DNA from: Comamonadaceae bacterium OS-1
GTDB lineage: Bacteria; Pseudomonadota; Gammaproteobacteria; Burkholderiales; Burkholderiaceae_C
Direction of reading: 5' to 3'
Length of the DNA stretch: 64,000 nt
NCBI GenBank assembly: GCA_027923965.1
Contig: AP026969.1
Coordinates: 2,852,001 to 2,916,000, forward strand
Shown here: piece after piece, positions 7,828 through 19,546 of the stretch
Layout: every line of letters begins with the position of its first letter
Numbering within the stretch: the stretch's first letter is position 1
Notes under the pieces: model-generated
Databases searched by the model: none
What the model was told of the DNA's origin: nothing
What the model saw: the letters and a program-made list of their open reading frames with translations, nothing else
Position numbers and translations under genes: made by a program

Positions 7828-9603
7828 ATGCGCGATACCGACAACACCCCTAACCGCCGCCACTTCCTCGTCCACACGACATCTACCGCAGCCGTTTTGG
7901 CCGTCAGCGGCACGCTGGTAGCTTGCGGCGACGGCGGCAGCCCCGAGCCCGCAGAATTCAAATACGGCGTGGCCAGCGGCGACCCCCTGGCCACCAGCGT
8001 GATCTTGTGGACGCACGCCAAGATTGCGGGCAGCACCCGCAACGTGGGCCTGACCTGGCAGCTGGCCAGCGACAACAACTTCACCACGCCGCTGAAATCA
8101 GGCCGGGTAGAGGCCACCGAGGCCAGCAACTTCACCGCCAAGGTCGATGTGACCGGCCTGGTGGCGGGCAACAGCTACTTCTACCGCTTTGTGGACGATG
8201 CCGGCGTGGCATCTACCGTGGGCAGCACCCGCACCCTGCCCGCCAGCGCTGCGACCTCGGTGAAGCTGGCGGTGTTCTCGTGCGCGCTGTACTCCGAGGG
8301 CTACTTCAACACCTACGATGCCGCCGCCAAATCCGACGCGCAGTACGCCATCCACCTGGGCGACTACCTCTACGAATACGGCTCCGACCCGGCCAAGTTC
8401 GGCAACACCGATGCCGTGGCCCTGGGCCGCGTGACCAGTCCGGCCAACGACATCGTCAGCCTGAGCGACTACCGCACCCGCTTCGCCCTGTACCGCGCCG
8501 ACCCCAACCTGCAGGCGCTGCACGCCAGGATGCCGATGATTGCCGTGTGGGACGACCACGAATTTGCCAATAACGCCTATGTAGGCGGTGCCGAAAACCA
8601 CAACCCCGCCACCCAGGGCGACTGGACCACCCGCAAGAACAACGCCGCCCGGGCCTACCACGAGTGGATGCCGATCCGCACGCCCGATGCCAGCAATCTG
8701 CTGAAGATCTACCGCCGCTTCGACTTCGGCAACCTGCTGTCGCTGCACATGCTGGACACCCGCATCGAAGGCCGCGACCAGCAGTACGACAACTTCGGCG
8801 ATGCCGACGGCGGCCTGGGCCGCTACATCGCGGGCATGACCCCCAACGCCAGCGGCGTGCTGCCCGATGCCAGCCGCACAATGGTCAGCAGCACCCAGCA
8901 AAGCTGGCTGGCCAGCGGCATGGCCGCGTCCACCGCCACCTGGCAGTTCCTGGGCAACCAGGACATCATGGCGCGCATGTGGTTTCCCGCGTCGGTGCTG
9001 CAGGCGCAGGCGGCTGCAGCCAGCAACCCGGCAGCGGTGCCAGCCGCCATCAGCGCCTACCTCACCGCCAAGGCCACCCGCGCCGCCGGGGCACCGCTGA
9101 ACCCCACCCAGGCCGCCCTGCTCAGCGCCAGCACCAACCCCCGCCTGCCCTACAACCTGGACAGCTGGGACGGCTACCCCGCGCAGCGCGAAGCGGTGCT
9201 GCAAACCGCCAAGGCGCAGGGCAAGAAGCTGGTGGCCTTGTCGGGCGACTCGCACAACGCCTGGTGTGCCAACCTGACCACCCTGGCGGGCGAGAAGGTC
9301 GGGGTGGAATTCGCCACCAGCTCGGTCACCGCGCCGGGCTTTGAAAGCGCGGGTTTGGGCGCACTGGCCAGTTCGCTGGACGGCAGCGCACTGGGTGCCA
9401 GCGCCGTGGGCGCCGGCCTGGGGCTGATCGACGACCTGCTCTACACCGACACCATCCGCCGGGGCTACCTGCTGGTGACGGTGACGGCGGCGGCGGTGAA
9501 GAGCGAGTACGTGTTCATGAGCACGGTGAAGTCCACCACCTACAGCGCCAGCGTGGGCAAGACCATCACCGTGGCTGCCAACGGTGCCGTGGCCTACGCC
9601 TGA
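7828..9603 (+). CDS. phoD: Alkaline phosphatase D (PhoD family)
   Basis: A 591-residue secreted phosphatase. The N-terminus has a twin-arginine motif (NRRHFLVHT), a hydrophobic stretch and a lipobox-like LVAC, suggesting Tat export and possibly lipid anchoring. A fibronectin-like PhoD N-terminal domain (about residues 45-140) precedes the metallophosphatase domain. Metal-site motifs are LAVFSCALY, HLGDYLYEYG, WDDHEFANNAY and ALSGDSHNAW. It hydrolyses phosphate mono/diesters outside the cytoplasm. AGGAG lies 10 bases before the ATG. The upstream PhoB-type site fits induction under phosphate starvation, and the gene is followed by cpdB. Confidence 0.9.
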   Translation: MRDTDNTPNRRHFLVHTTSTAAVLAVSGTLVACGDGGSPEPAEFKYGVASGDPLATSVILWTHAKIAGSTRNVGLTWQLASDNNFTTPLKSGRVEATEASNFTAKVDVTGLVAGNSYFYRFVDDAGVASTVGSTRTLPASAATSVKLAVFSCALYSEGYFNTYDAAAKSDAQYAIHLGDYLYEYGSDPAKFGNTDAVALGRVTSPANDIVSLSDYRTRFALYRADPNLQALHARMPMIAVWDDHEFANNAYVGGAENHNPATQGDWTTRKNNAARAYHEWMPIRTPDASNLLKIYRRFDFGNLLSLHMLDTRIEGRDQQYDNFGDADGGLGRYIAGMTPNASGVLPDASRTMVSSTQQSWLASGMAASTATWQFLGNQDIMARMWFPASVLQAQAAAASNPAAVPAAISAYLTAKATRAAGAPLNPTQAALLSASTNPRLPYNLDSWDGYPAQREAVLQTAKAQGKKLVALSGDSHNAWCANLTTLAGEKVGVEFATSSVTAPGFESAGLGALASSLDGSALGASAVGAGLGLIDDLLYTDTIRRGYLLVTVTAAAVKSEYVFMSTVKSTTYSASVGKTITVAANGAVAYA

Positions 9604-9671
9604 AATTTATAAAAAATAGGGCTCCCGCGCTTATTGAATAAGCATGAGCAGCTACTGAATGAATAGCAAAA
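9604..9671. repeat. Dispersed palindromic repeat copy C
   Basis: Begins AAATTTATAAAAAATAGGG (the same left flank as copy B), then CGCTTATTGAATAAGCATGAGCAGCTA. It occupies the phoD-cpdB gap. The hairpin could act as a partial terminator between them. An apparent ATG at 9659 lies within the repeat and is not a credible cpdB start. Confidence 0.75.
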
Positions 9672-9691
9672 CCATACCACCAAGGTTTCCC

Positions 9692-11715
<2,024 letters not shown>

Positions 11716-11719
<4 letters not shown>

Positions 11720-12480
11720 GCGCCCGTGGCACTACAGCCGGTGCGGTAGCCGCCAGCGTCTTGCTGGCCGCCCTGGCCTGCGGCGGAATAGGCCTGGCCC
11801 CGGCACCACAGAGCGCCGCACCGCGCATGGATGCGGTCGCCATGGCCCAGCTGGAGGTGCAAGCCGGTACCGGGCAAGACCTGCAGGCCCGCACCGCCCT
11901 GGCCACCCAGGCCCGCGCAGGCCAGGCCATGGCCCAGCGCGCCTGGGGCCAGGTGCTGCTGAAAACCGGCAGCCCCACCGAAGGCCTGCGCTGGCTGCAG
12001 GCAGCCGCCACGCAAGGCGACGCCGCCGCCCAGACCGCCTTGGGCAAAATCTACTTGCGCGGTACGCCTGCGCTGGCGCGCGACTACGCACAAGCCCTGC
12101 ACTGGTTCACCCTGGCGGGCCAGCAGCAGCACCCGGCCGCCGCCTACTACCTGGGCGTGCAGTACGCCAACGGCTACGGGGTGCCCGCCAGCCCGGCCAC
12201 GGCGTTTGCCTGGTTCCGCATCGCCGCCCAAGACCAGCAACCTGCCGCCCAGTTCATGCTGGCCAATGCCTACCGCTACGGCGACGGCGTGCAGGCCGAC
12301 GCGGCCACCGCCGTGGCCTATTTGCAGCTAGCCGCCGAGCAGGAATATCCGCAGGCCATCCAGACCCTGGCCATGGCCTACCAGCACGGCGAACTGGGGC
12401 TGCGCGCCAACCCGGCCCAAGCCGCCTACTACCTGGCGGAAACCGCGCACGCGCTCAAGCATCCACCCCAGGAGCCCTGA
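11716..12480 (+). CDS. Sel1-repeat (TPR-like) exported protein
   Basis: 254 residues, with an N-terminal hydrophobic segment (TTAGAVAASVLLAALACGGIG) likely acting as a signal or lipoprotein peptide. About four Sel1-like repeats follow, e.g. QTALGKIYLRGTPALARDY, AAYYLGVQYANGYGVPASP, AQFMLANAYRYGDGVQAD and AIQTLAMAYQHGELGL. Sel1 proteins mediate protein-protein contacts. The start overlaps the cpdB stop (ATGA), indicating translational coupling, so it probably belongs to the same phosphate-regulated transcript. Its role there is unknown. Confidence 0.8.
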
Positions 12481-12504
12481 GGCAGTGCATTCATTGAAAG
12501 GATG

Positions 12505-12556
12505 AAATATGCCCTCAGTGCTGATGGCATAAGCGCTGGCAGCTATCAAATACATG
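12505..12556. repeat. Dispersed palindromic repeat copy D
   Basis: ATATGCCCTCAGTGCTGATGGCATAAGCGCTGGCAGCTATCAAAT, a diverged member of the family. It fills the space between the convergent Sel1 and Pat-like genes and could serve as a terminator for either strand. Confidence 0.6.
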
Positions 12557-15272
12557 GCAGATCAACAGCGCCCTCGTCCACAGAAGATGCCACCGGCGCG
12601 CCCAGTGCCAGATGGAGCGAGAAAATGTCGGCAGACGGCCCGGGCTGCACGCTGAACCCGGTCTTGCGTGCCAGCGCCGCCATGCCCTTGTTCTGTACCA
12701 GGCACTGGCCCACCACCTCTTGCGTGCCGCGCTGGCGCAGGTAGGCGAGCATCTCGTCCAGCATCAGGCGTCCCAGGCCCTTGCCTTGCCAGGCGGAGGC
12801 CACCTGCAAGGCGAACTCGGCCGTCTGGTTGTCCGGGTCGCACACCACCCGGATCTCGGCCGCCATGGCCTGCGTCGCAGCTTCGCCCGGGGCGAGGGCA
12901 ATGAAAGTCATCTCGCGGTCGTAGTCGATCTGGCTGTAGCGCGCCAGCTCGGAATGCGGTACCTCGCGCCGCGTCAGGAAAAAGCGCAGGCGCATGTCGG
13001 CGGCACTGGCATGGGCATAAAACGCCTGCAGTCGCTCGCCGTCTTCGGGTTGGATCGGCCGTACCTGCAGCAGGCTACCGGCCACGCTCACGGTGTGCTC
13101 CAGCTCTTGCGGATACGGACGGATGGCGGGTGCCACCGGCTGCCCGCGCCCCGGGCCGTGCAGCCGTATGCGTACGTCCAGCGCCAACACGCCCAAGGCA
13201 TCGGCCAGCAGCGGGTTGATGTCCAGCTCGGCCAGCAGCGGCAGGTCGCAGGCCAGTTGCGCGACCTGGCGCAGGGTGTCCAGCAGTGCCGCCTCGGGCA
13301 CGGCAGGGCGCTCGCGGTAGCCCGCCAACAGCCGGGCCAGACCGCTGCGCTGCACCAGGTCCCGCGCCAGCGCGGTATTGAGCGGCGGCAGCGCGACCGC
13401 ATGCTTCTGGCTCAGCTCCACTGCCGTGCCCCCCTCGCCGAACAGCAGCACCGGGCCGAATACCGGGTCGGTGCTGATGCCCACAATCAGTTCATGGGCC
13501 TGGGGCCGCAGCACCATGGCCTGCACCGTGAAGCCCTGCACCTGGGCCTGGGGCCGCAGGCGGGCCACCCGCTCCAGCATGCTGTGGGCGGCGGCACGCA
13601 AAGCCGCCTCGGAGTCCAGGCCCAGCACCACGCCGCCCACGTCGGACTTGTGCACGATCTGCGGTGACACCATTTTCAGCGCCACGGGAAAGCCCAGGCG
13701 GGTGGCGCAGGCCACCGCATCGTCCACCGTGGGGGCCAGCAGGCTGTGCTGGGTCGGTATGCCGTAAATATCCAGCAGGCTTTGCACCTGGGCCTGGGTC
13801 AGCCATTCCTGTCCGGCTTGGGCGGCAAGGGCCACCAGGGCCTGAGCCTGGCCGCGTTGTGGCAAAAATGCCTGGGGCGTGCTGGCCGGCAGCTCCCGCA
13901 GCGCAGCCTGGTTGCGGGCATGCTGCACCAGCTGCAGCCAGGCCGCCACCGCGCGCTCAGGGGTGTCGTAACTGGGCAGACTTGCTTGCGCCATGGCCGT
14001 GCGCGCCGCTGCCACGACCGTGCCACCCAGCCAGCAGGTCAGCACCGGCTTGCCGGCCTGCGCCAGCAGGGGCAGACAGCCCGCCGCGATGTCGGTTGCC
14101 GACACCATGGCGGTGGGCGCATGCATGAACAGCACGCCGTCCACCTCGGGGGCGGCCAGCAGCACCTGCAGGCCGTCCAGATAACGCTGCAAGGGGGCGT
14201 CGCCCACGATGTCCACCGGATTGCCGTGCGACCAGGTGCTGGGCAGGCATGCGTCCAACGCGGCCAGGGTTGCCGGGCTTAGCGTGGCCAGCTGGCCACC
14301 ATTTAAATTCAGCGCGTCGGCGGCCAGCACCCCCAGGCCACCGCCGTTGGTCAAAACCGCCAGACGCTCCCCCAGGACAGGCCGGGCGTGGGCCAGGGTT
14401 TCGGCTGCGTCGAACAAGGCCTCCAGCGTGTCCACGCGCAGCATGCCCGCCCGGCGGAACGCCGCGTCAAACACCACATCGGCCCCCGCCAACGCCCCGG
14501 TGTGCGAGGCTGCCGCGCGCGCGCCATCGGCACCGCGCCCGGCCTTCACCACAATGACCGGCTTGTTGCGCGATGCAGCCCGTGCCGCCGACATGAATTT
14601 GCGCGCCGCCTTGACCGACTCCATGTACACCAGAATGGCCCGGGTCGCGCTGTCGCTGGCCAGGTAGTCGAGCACATCGCCAAAGTCCACGTCGGCACTG
14701 TCGCCCAGGGAAATGAAATGGGAAAAGCCGATGCCCCGGGCCTGGGCCCAGTCCAGCATGGCGGTGGCCAGCGCGCCCGACTGGGTGACAAACGCCAGCC
14801 GCCCGGGTGACGCGTTGCCAGGCGCAAAGCTGGCATTCAAGCCCACAGCGGGCACCAGCGCACCAATGCAGTTGGGGCCCAGAATGCGCAACAGGCTGGG
14901 CCGGGCGGCCTCCAGCATGGCCTGCTCCAGCGTACCGGTGCCGTCGGGGTGGGGCTGCTTCAAACCCGCGGTCATGACAATCGCCGCCCGGGTGCCCTTG
15001 CGCCCCAGCTCGGCGATCAGCCCGGGCACGGTGTGCGCGGGGGTGCACACCACGGCCAGGTCGGGCACCTGCGGCAGCGCGGCCACGTCGGGCCAGGCGG
15101 GCTCGCCGTCCACCTGGGCGTGGCGGCGGTTGACCAGCCACAGCGGCCCCTGGAAACCGCCTTGCTTCAGGTTGCTTAGCACCACGGAGCCCAGGCTGCC
15201 GGGCCGGTCCGAAGCGCCAATCAAGGCCACCGAACGGGGGTGGAACAAGGCTTCCAGGTGGCGTACGCTCAT
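12546..15272 (-). CDS. Pat-like protein: acyl-CoA synthetase (ADP-forming) fused to GNAT acetyltransferase
   Basis: A 908-residue multidomain protein. Residues about 1-130 are a CoA-binding Rossmann domain (VALIGASDRPGSLGSVVLSN). About 150-460 are succinyl-CoA ligase-like (GPNCIGALVP, VTQSGALATAMLDWA, SHTGALAGADVVFDAAFRRAG). About 480-700 are ATP-grasp (PVALKMVSPQIVHKSDVGGV), and about 730-890 are GNAT (AEFALQVASAWQGKGLGRLM). This is the layout of protein lysine acetyltransferase Pat/YfiQ, which acetylates enzymes such as acetyl-CoA synthetase. Whether the synthetase half is active is not decided here. GGGAA precedes the ATG. Confidence 0.85.
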   Translation of the reverse strand: MSVRHLEALFHPRSVALIGASDRPGSLGSVVLSNLKQGGFQGPLWLVNRRHAQVDGEPAWPDVAALPQVPDLAVVCTPAHTVPGLIAELGRKGTRAAIVMTAGLKQPHPDGTGTLEQAMLEAARPSLLRILGPNCIGALVPAVGLNASFAPGNASPGRLAFVTQSGALATAMLDWAQARGIGFSHFISLGDSADVDFGDVLDYLASDSATRAILVYMESVKAARKFMSAARAASRNKPVIVVKAGRGADGARAAASHTGALAGADVVFDAAFRRAGMLRVDTLEALFDAAETLAHARPVLGERLAVLTNGGGLGVLAADALNLNGGQLATLSPATLAALDACLPSTWSHGNPVDIVGDAPLQRYLDGLQVLLAAPEVDGVLFMHAPTAMVSATDIAAGCLPLLAQAGKPVLTCWLGGTVVAAARTAMAQASLPSYDTPERAVAAWLQLVQHARNQAALRELPASTPQAFLPQRGQAQALVALAAQAGQEWLTQAQVQSLLDIYGIPTQHSLLAPTVDDAVACATRLGFPVALKMVSPQIVHKSDVGGVVLGLDSEAALRAAAHSMLERVARLRPQAQVQGFTVQAMVLRPQAHELIVGISTDPVFGPVLLFGEGGTAVELSQKHAVALPPLNTALARDLVQRSGLARLLAGYRERPAVPEAALLDTLRQVAQLACDLPLLAELDINPLLADALGVLALDVRIRLHGPGRGQPVAPAIRPYPQELEHTVSVAGSLLQVRPIQPEDGERLQAFYAHASAADMRLRFFLTRREVPHSELARYSQIDYDREMTFIALAPGEAATQAMAAEIRVVCDPDNQTAEFALQVASAWQGKGLGRLMLDEMLAYLRQRGTQEVVGQCLVQNKGMAALARKTGFSVQPGPSADIFSLHLALGAPVASSVDEGAVDLPCI

Positions 15273-15476
15273 AAATTTCCCATTGAAGTTCTACTCCCGA
15301 TAGCGCCCTAGCTTAGTGGCAAGCCGTAGGCTGAAAATTGCGCCAGATCAAAGACAGTGTGGCATGCGCCTTTCAGAATAGGCAGTCAGGCTGACCGCGC
15401 TGGCGCCAGGCTGACTCCGATGCGGCGGCACCCGTCGCCGCACCGACCACTTCTTCCACATCCGGAAAGGAATGCC

Positions 15477-15944
15477 ATGACTGACAAGACCCGCTCCACC
15501 ACCACAAGCCCTCCAGCCCCGTTCGAAGGCTTGGCACCCTGGAACGTGATGGCCGATATGGGCCGCCGCCAGATGGCGATGGCCACCGAAAGCACCTGCG
15601 CCTTGCTCCGTGGCGTAGAGGCCCTGCGCACCCTGCAGCAGCAGATGGCCCACCAGGCATTGGCGCAGCATGAGGCGGCCGCGGAAAAACTGCTCAAACC
15701 CTGCGATTCCCACGACTTGTTGGCCGTGCAGTCGGCGCTGGTGCAATCCAATATCCAAAGCATGCTGCAGTACTGGCAACAACTGGGTGCCTCGGCACTC
15801 AAGACCCAGGTGGGGCTGATGGACGGCAGCAAACAGCTCCTCAAGATGCCCGTGGCCGACCCGCTCAAGCCCGTGCTGCAGGCCTGGCAGCAGGCCATCA
15901 ACAGCCCGTTCAATGGCACGGGGGCCGGTTCAAGCGCACACTAA
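15477..15944 (+). CDS. Phasin-family PHB granule protein
   Basis: A 155-residue, mostly helical cytosolic protein without a signal peptide. The sequence WNVMADMGRRQMAMATEST followed by long amphipathic helices (ALRTLQQQMAHQALAQHEAA, QSNIQSMLQYWQQLG) is typical of phasins that coat polyhydroxybutyrate granules. GGAAAGGA precedes the ATG. It is convergent with the PHA synthase gene 20 bases away, which supports the assignment. Confidence 0.75.
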   Translation: MTDKTRSTTTSPPAPFEGLAPWNVMADMGRRQMAMATESTCALLRGVEALRTLQQQMAHQALAQHEAAAEKLLKPCDSHDLLAVQSALVQSNIQSMLQYWQQLGASALKTQVGLMDGSKQLLKMPVADPLKPVLQAWQQAINSPFNGTGAGSSAH

Positions 15945-15963
15945 AAACCCCTTCTACGCCTGC

Positions 15964-17715
15964 TTACGCCTGGTACACATACTGGCCCGGTGCAGCCAGG
16001 GGGGCGCCGTCCAGCAGGTGCTGGGCCACGGGTTGCGCGGCCATCTTGTGGCTCGCATGCTGGCCCAGCCAGTCGCTCCAGCAGGTCCACCACGACCCCT
16101 GGAACTGCTCCGCGGTGTTGAGCCAATCCTGGGGGTCTGCCGGTGCCTGGCCCACGGCATGGGTGGCAAACCGGTAGCTGGCCTTGGCATGCGCCAGCGG
16201 CCCGCCCACAGGATTGACGATACCCACGTTGTGGCCACCCGAAGTCAGCACAAAACTGACCGGGCTGTGCGCCAAGCCCTGGATTTTGTAGACCGAGCGC
16301 CAGGGCGACACATGGTCGGTTTCGGTGGCCACAACGAACAACGGAATCTGGATGTCCGACAGCCGTATCGGCACGCCGCCCACCCGGTAACGCTCTTCGG
16401 CCAGGTCGTTGCGCAGGTACAGGCGGCGCAGGTATTCGCTGTGCATGCGGGCGGGCAAGCGGGTGGCGTCGGCATTCCAGGCGCGCAAGGCCGTCATCGG
16501 TGTCTGGGCACCCATCAGGTACTCGTGGACCAACTTGGACCACACCAGGTCCCGTGAATTCATCAGCGCAAAAGCCCCGGCCATCTGGCGCCCGTCCAGG
16601 TAGCCGTGTGCCGCCATCAGGTCCTCCAGAAACGCGATCTGGCTCTCGTCGATGAACAGCCCCAGCTCCCCCGGCTCGCGGAAGTCGGTCTGGGCGGCGA
16701 GCAGGGTCAGGGTTTTCAGCGGGTTGGATTTTGCAGGCCCCAAGCTGGCCGCGGCCATCGCCAGCAAGGTGCCTCCCAGGCAGTAGCCCACCCCCTGGAT
16801 CCCCGCGCGTGGCCGCAGTTTGCGCACGATCTTCAGTGCCGTCAGGACACCCTGCTCCAGGTAATCGTCCAGGCCCAGGTCGCGGTCGGGGGACCCCGGG
16901 TTTTTCCAGGACACCATGAAAACGGTTTTGCCCTGCCCCACCAGGTGCCTGACCAGGGAGTCGTCCGGCGTCAGGTCCAGGATGTAGTACTTCATGATCC
17001 AGGACGGCACCATCAGCACCGGCTCGGCATCCACCTCCGCCGTGCTGGGCGCGTACTGGATGAGCTCCATCAGGTGGTTGCGAAACACCACGGAGCCAGG
17101 CGTCACGGCCACCGTACCGCCCGGCTTGAACGCATCCACGCCGCGCGGCTTGGCATCGCCCAGCACCGCCAGCGCATCCCGCCACCAATTGCCGATGCCG
17201 CCGACCAGATGGCTACCGGCGGTGCTCCATACATCCCGCAAGACCTGCGGGTTGGTGGCCACCAGGTTGGAAGGTGACGCCATGTCCAGCAGCTGCCGGG
17301 TGGTGAAATTCACCATGTCGGTGTGGTGCCGCGACACACCGCGTACGCCGGTCACCGCCTCATGCCACCACTGCTCTTGCAGCAGAAAAGCCTGGGCCAG
17401 GGAGGAAAACGGCGGGGCATTCCACTCCGGCGGCGCAAAGCGCCGGTCCCGCTGCGCGGGCTCCACGCAGGGCGGGCAGCCCCCAAGCAAAGACGGTGGC
17501 AGGTACTGCCACCACAGCAGCGACTTGCGCAAAGCGCTCTCTGCCAACTCGGCGTGCTTGGTCGGCGACACCGCCAGGTGCACGAGCCAGTCGGCATAAG
17601 CCAGGGCCAGCGCCGCTGGCGACAGGCCCTGTGCCCAGCGGGCCAGAAAAAGCTTGAGCGGCAGGTCCAGTGGCGCGGGACCCGGCCTTTCGGGGTGGTT
17701 TTCAGGAGTCTGCAT
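15964..17715 (-). CDS. phaC: Class I poly(3-hydroxyalkanoate) synthase PhaC
   Basis: 583 residues from the ATG at 17715. It polymerises 3-hydroxybutyryl-CoA into PHB at the granule surface. The nucleophile elbow is GVGYCLGGTL, with Cys in the G-x-C-x-G box. Other class I landmarks are RDRRFAPPEWNAPPFSS, VPSWIMKYYILDL, VFMVSWKNPG, VVATETDHVSPWRSVYK and SGGHNVGIVNP. The catalytic Asp and His are thus visible. Several in-frame ATGs (17733, 17748, 17790) leave the start uncertain; none has a strong Shine-Dalgarno. It is convergent with the phasin gene. Confidence 0.9.
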   Translation of the reverse strand: MQTPENHPERPGPAPLDLPLKLFLARWAQGLSPAALALAYADWLVHLAVSPTKHAELAESALRKSLLWWQYLPPSLLGGCPPCVEPAQRDRRFAPPEWNAPPFSSLAQAFLLQEQWWHEAVTGVRGVSRHHTDMVNFTTRQLLDMASPSNLVATNPQVLRDVWSTAGSHLVGGIGNWWRDALAVLGDAKPRGVDAFKPGGTVAVTPGSVVFRNHLMELIQYAPSTAEVDAEPVLMVPSWIMKYYILDLTPDDSLVRHLVGQGKTVFMVSWKNPGSPDRDLGLDDYLEQGVLTALKIVRKLRPRAGIQGVGYCLGGTLLAMAAASLGPAKSNPLKTLTLLAAQTDFREPGELGLFIDESQIAFLEDLMAAHGYLDGRQMAGAFALMNSRDLVWSKLVHEYLMGAQTPMTALRAWNADATRLPARMHSEYLRRLYLRNDLAEERYRVGGVPIRLSDIQIPLFVVATETDHVSPWRSVYKIQGLAHSPVSFVLTSGGHNVGIVNPVGGPLAHAKASYRFATHAVGQAPADPQDWLNTAEQFQGSWWTCWSDWLGQHASHKMAAQPVAQHLLDGAPLAAPGQYVYQA

Positions 17716-17846
17716 GGCATTTTCGAAGAGCATGGCAAATACCGCCATGCTCCGATGTTTCCACAGCCCGCCGCGGTGGCTTTGCGCCATATCAAAGGCC
17801 TGCGCGCCACGCCACAAAATTCCATGCTGCGTCGCCGAATTTCGGG

Positions 17847-17905
17847 ATAAAAACAGGCTCCCGTGCTTATTCAGAAAGCACGAGTAGCTATGAAATAGAT
17901 AGTAT
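17847..17905. repeat. Dispersed palindromic repeat copy E
   Basis: ATAAAAACAGGCTCCCGTGCTTATTCAGAAAGCACGAGTAGCTATGAAATAGATAG is an imperfect hairpin of the family. It lies directly after the HDOD gene (minus strand) and upstream of phaC. Confidence 0.7.
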
Positions 17906-17911
17906 TTTGAT

Positions 17912-19318
17912 TCAACCTGCTGGTGCCGATCCGCGCACTGTGTTCTCTGCGGCCCAGGCCCAGGCCTCGCCCGACAACTCCATAACGCGGGCCGCGCTGG
18001 CGAAGCCGTCGGCGGCCACACTGGCTTCGCTGGTGGTCTGGTTTTCCACATCCAGCGCGGTGCGCAGGTAGACATTCCAGGGGCCTGCCTGCGACAGCAG
18101 GGCTTGCGCACCCTCGGGCGGCAGGCTCAGGGTGGCCACCACTTCGGCAGGGGCCATTTTCAGGATCAGGCCCAGCATCGAGGCCAGGCCCAGGGTGAAG
18201 AAGCGGCCCGGCTCGGACTCGCCGCGCTCCTTGGCCAGCAGCTCCACAAACCGGGCCCGCCACAGCGCCACCTCTTGCAGCGCCGACGACAACTGGCGGC
18301 TGCCGGCAAACTGCATCAGCATCAGCGACAGCCAGCGGTGCAGGTCGTTGCGGCCCAGCAGCATCACCGCCTGGTCGATACTGGCCACACCGCCCAGGTG
18401 GGCGTAGCTGGCGCTGTTCATGCGCTGCAACAGGCGCACCGACACGCCGATGTCGCCCTTGATATCGCCCACGATGACCGCGGTGTCGGCCCCCGCCGCC
18501 AGCTTGCTGATCAACAGCGCCACGCGGCCCACTTCGGGTGCCAGCGGGCTGGCTTCGGCCACCGTTTTAGCCATGTCGGTGGCGGTCAATCGGCCGCTGG
18601 CCAGGCGCACGCCGCCCTGCAGGGCGCGCTCCAGGTCTTCCACACTGGCCATGTCGGTGGCGATCACCGGAATATTCTCCAGGCCCGCAGGCGGGGCCTT
18701 GACCGCCGCGACGAGCCCGGCCACCGCCTCGGACGCATGGCACTGGACCAGCAGGAAGTCGGGCTTGGAGCCCAGGGGCTGCTCGGCCCCCCAGGCCAGC
18801 TTGGCCCCCACCGCGCGGAACGCGGCCACTTTGGCGGCCACGCCCTGCATCACCTCGGGCGACAAAGCTGTGGCCGCTGCATTGAACTCCACGCCAATCA
18901 CCGTGCCCGTGTCATTTTTGGGCACCACCGCCAGTGCCAGCAAGGCCGCAGGCAGGCGCGCAAAACCGATGCGCCCGTCCATGGCCACCAGCCGCGCCGC
19001 CACCAGCACTGCCGCCACATGGGCCGCCTGGGCCACCGGGTCACCGCCCATCGCCAATCTGCGCAGGGCCCGGTCGTCGATACGAAACTCAAAACCCGCC
19101 ACTTGCCCGTTGGCCCCCATCAAGGGCCGCCGCGCCGCCAAGGCGGCGAGTTTAGGGGCGGCGGGAGGGGCCGCAGCGGCAGACGGCTGGCTGGTAGCCG
19201 CAGGGGTTGGACCAGAACGCGCGGCGGGAGCACCCGTGGGAAGAGCTGCAGGAAGGGCGGCGGGGGAAGGCGCACCGCCAAACAACTTGGCCAGCACACG
19301 TTGGAAAAATGAGGTCAT
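17912..19318 (-). CDS. HDOD-domain signalling protein
   Basis: 468 residues. After a low-complexity Ala/Pro linker (residues about 15-65) comes an EAL-like but degenerate N-terminal region (about 60-245) and an HDOD domain (about 255-450): DIKGDIGVSVRLLQRMNSAS, SIDQAVMLLGRNDLHRWLSLM and LWRARFVELLAKERGE. HDOD domains are non-catalytic relatives of HD phosphohydrolases and act in signalling networks. No EAL catalytic residues are visible. The ATG at 19318 (MTSFFQRVLAKLFGG) is the family-like start. An ATCCC-N8-GGGAT motif lies about 135 bases upstream. Confidence 0.78.
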   Translation of the reverse strand: MTSFFQRVLAKLFGGAPSPAALPAALPTGAPAARSGPTPAATSQPSAAAAPPAAPKLAALAARRPLMGANGQVAGFEFRIDDRALRRLAMGGDPVAQAAHVAAVLVAARLVAMDGRIGFARLPAALLALAVVPKNDTGTVIGVEFNAAATALSPEVMQGVAAKVAAFRAVGAKLAWGAEQPLGSKPDFLLVQCHASEAVAGLVAAVKAPPAGLENIPVIATDMASVEDLERALQGGVRLASGRLTATDMAKTVAEASPLAPEVGRVALLISKLAAGADTAVIVGDIKGDIGVSVRLLQRMNSASYAHLGGVASIDQAVMLLGRNDLHRWLSLMLMQFAGSRQLSSALQEVALWRARFVELLAKERGESEPGRFFTLGLASMLGLILKMAPAEVVATLSLPPEGAQALLSQAGPWNVYLRTALDVENQTTSEASVAADGFASAARVMELSGEAWAWAAENTVRGSAPAG

Positions 19319-19452
19319 GGGCTTAGAACTTTGTCCGTGGAAGGAACCGGGGGCGACACACCTTACTTTATCGCCTTCCTCATCAAATTGTATGAAGTTG
19401 TTTCCATTTAATGCCCGGCGCTGGCAGCGCCACACCGGTGTTCAAGCCTGCC

Positions 19453-19470
19453 ATCCCCCGAATGAGGGAT
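19453..19470. promoter_or_regulatory. ATCCC-N8-GGGAT inverted-repeat motif, copy 1
   Basis: ATCCCCCGAATGAGGGAT followed by GCCGAAA. Almost the same 25 bases occur at 29389-29413 (ATCCCCCAAACGAGGGAT then GCCAAAG). Both lie upstream of minus-strand genes; this one sits between the divergent HDOD and M15 genes. It is a candidate operator, with no known factor assigned. Confidence 0.35.
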
Positions 19471-19546
19471 GCCGAAAAACGCCATCGGTACTAAATTGCC
19501 AAGCGCGACCACAAGTGCCCCCCATCAACTACGCAGAGGAACCACC

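Noticed and set aside
9659..9691. Upstream ATG for cpdB
   Set aside because: This ATG lies in the dispersed repeat. The next ATG (9692) has AAGG upstream and gives a better lipoprotein signal.
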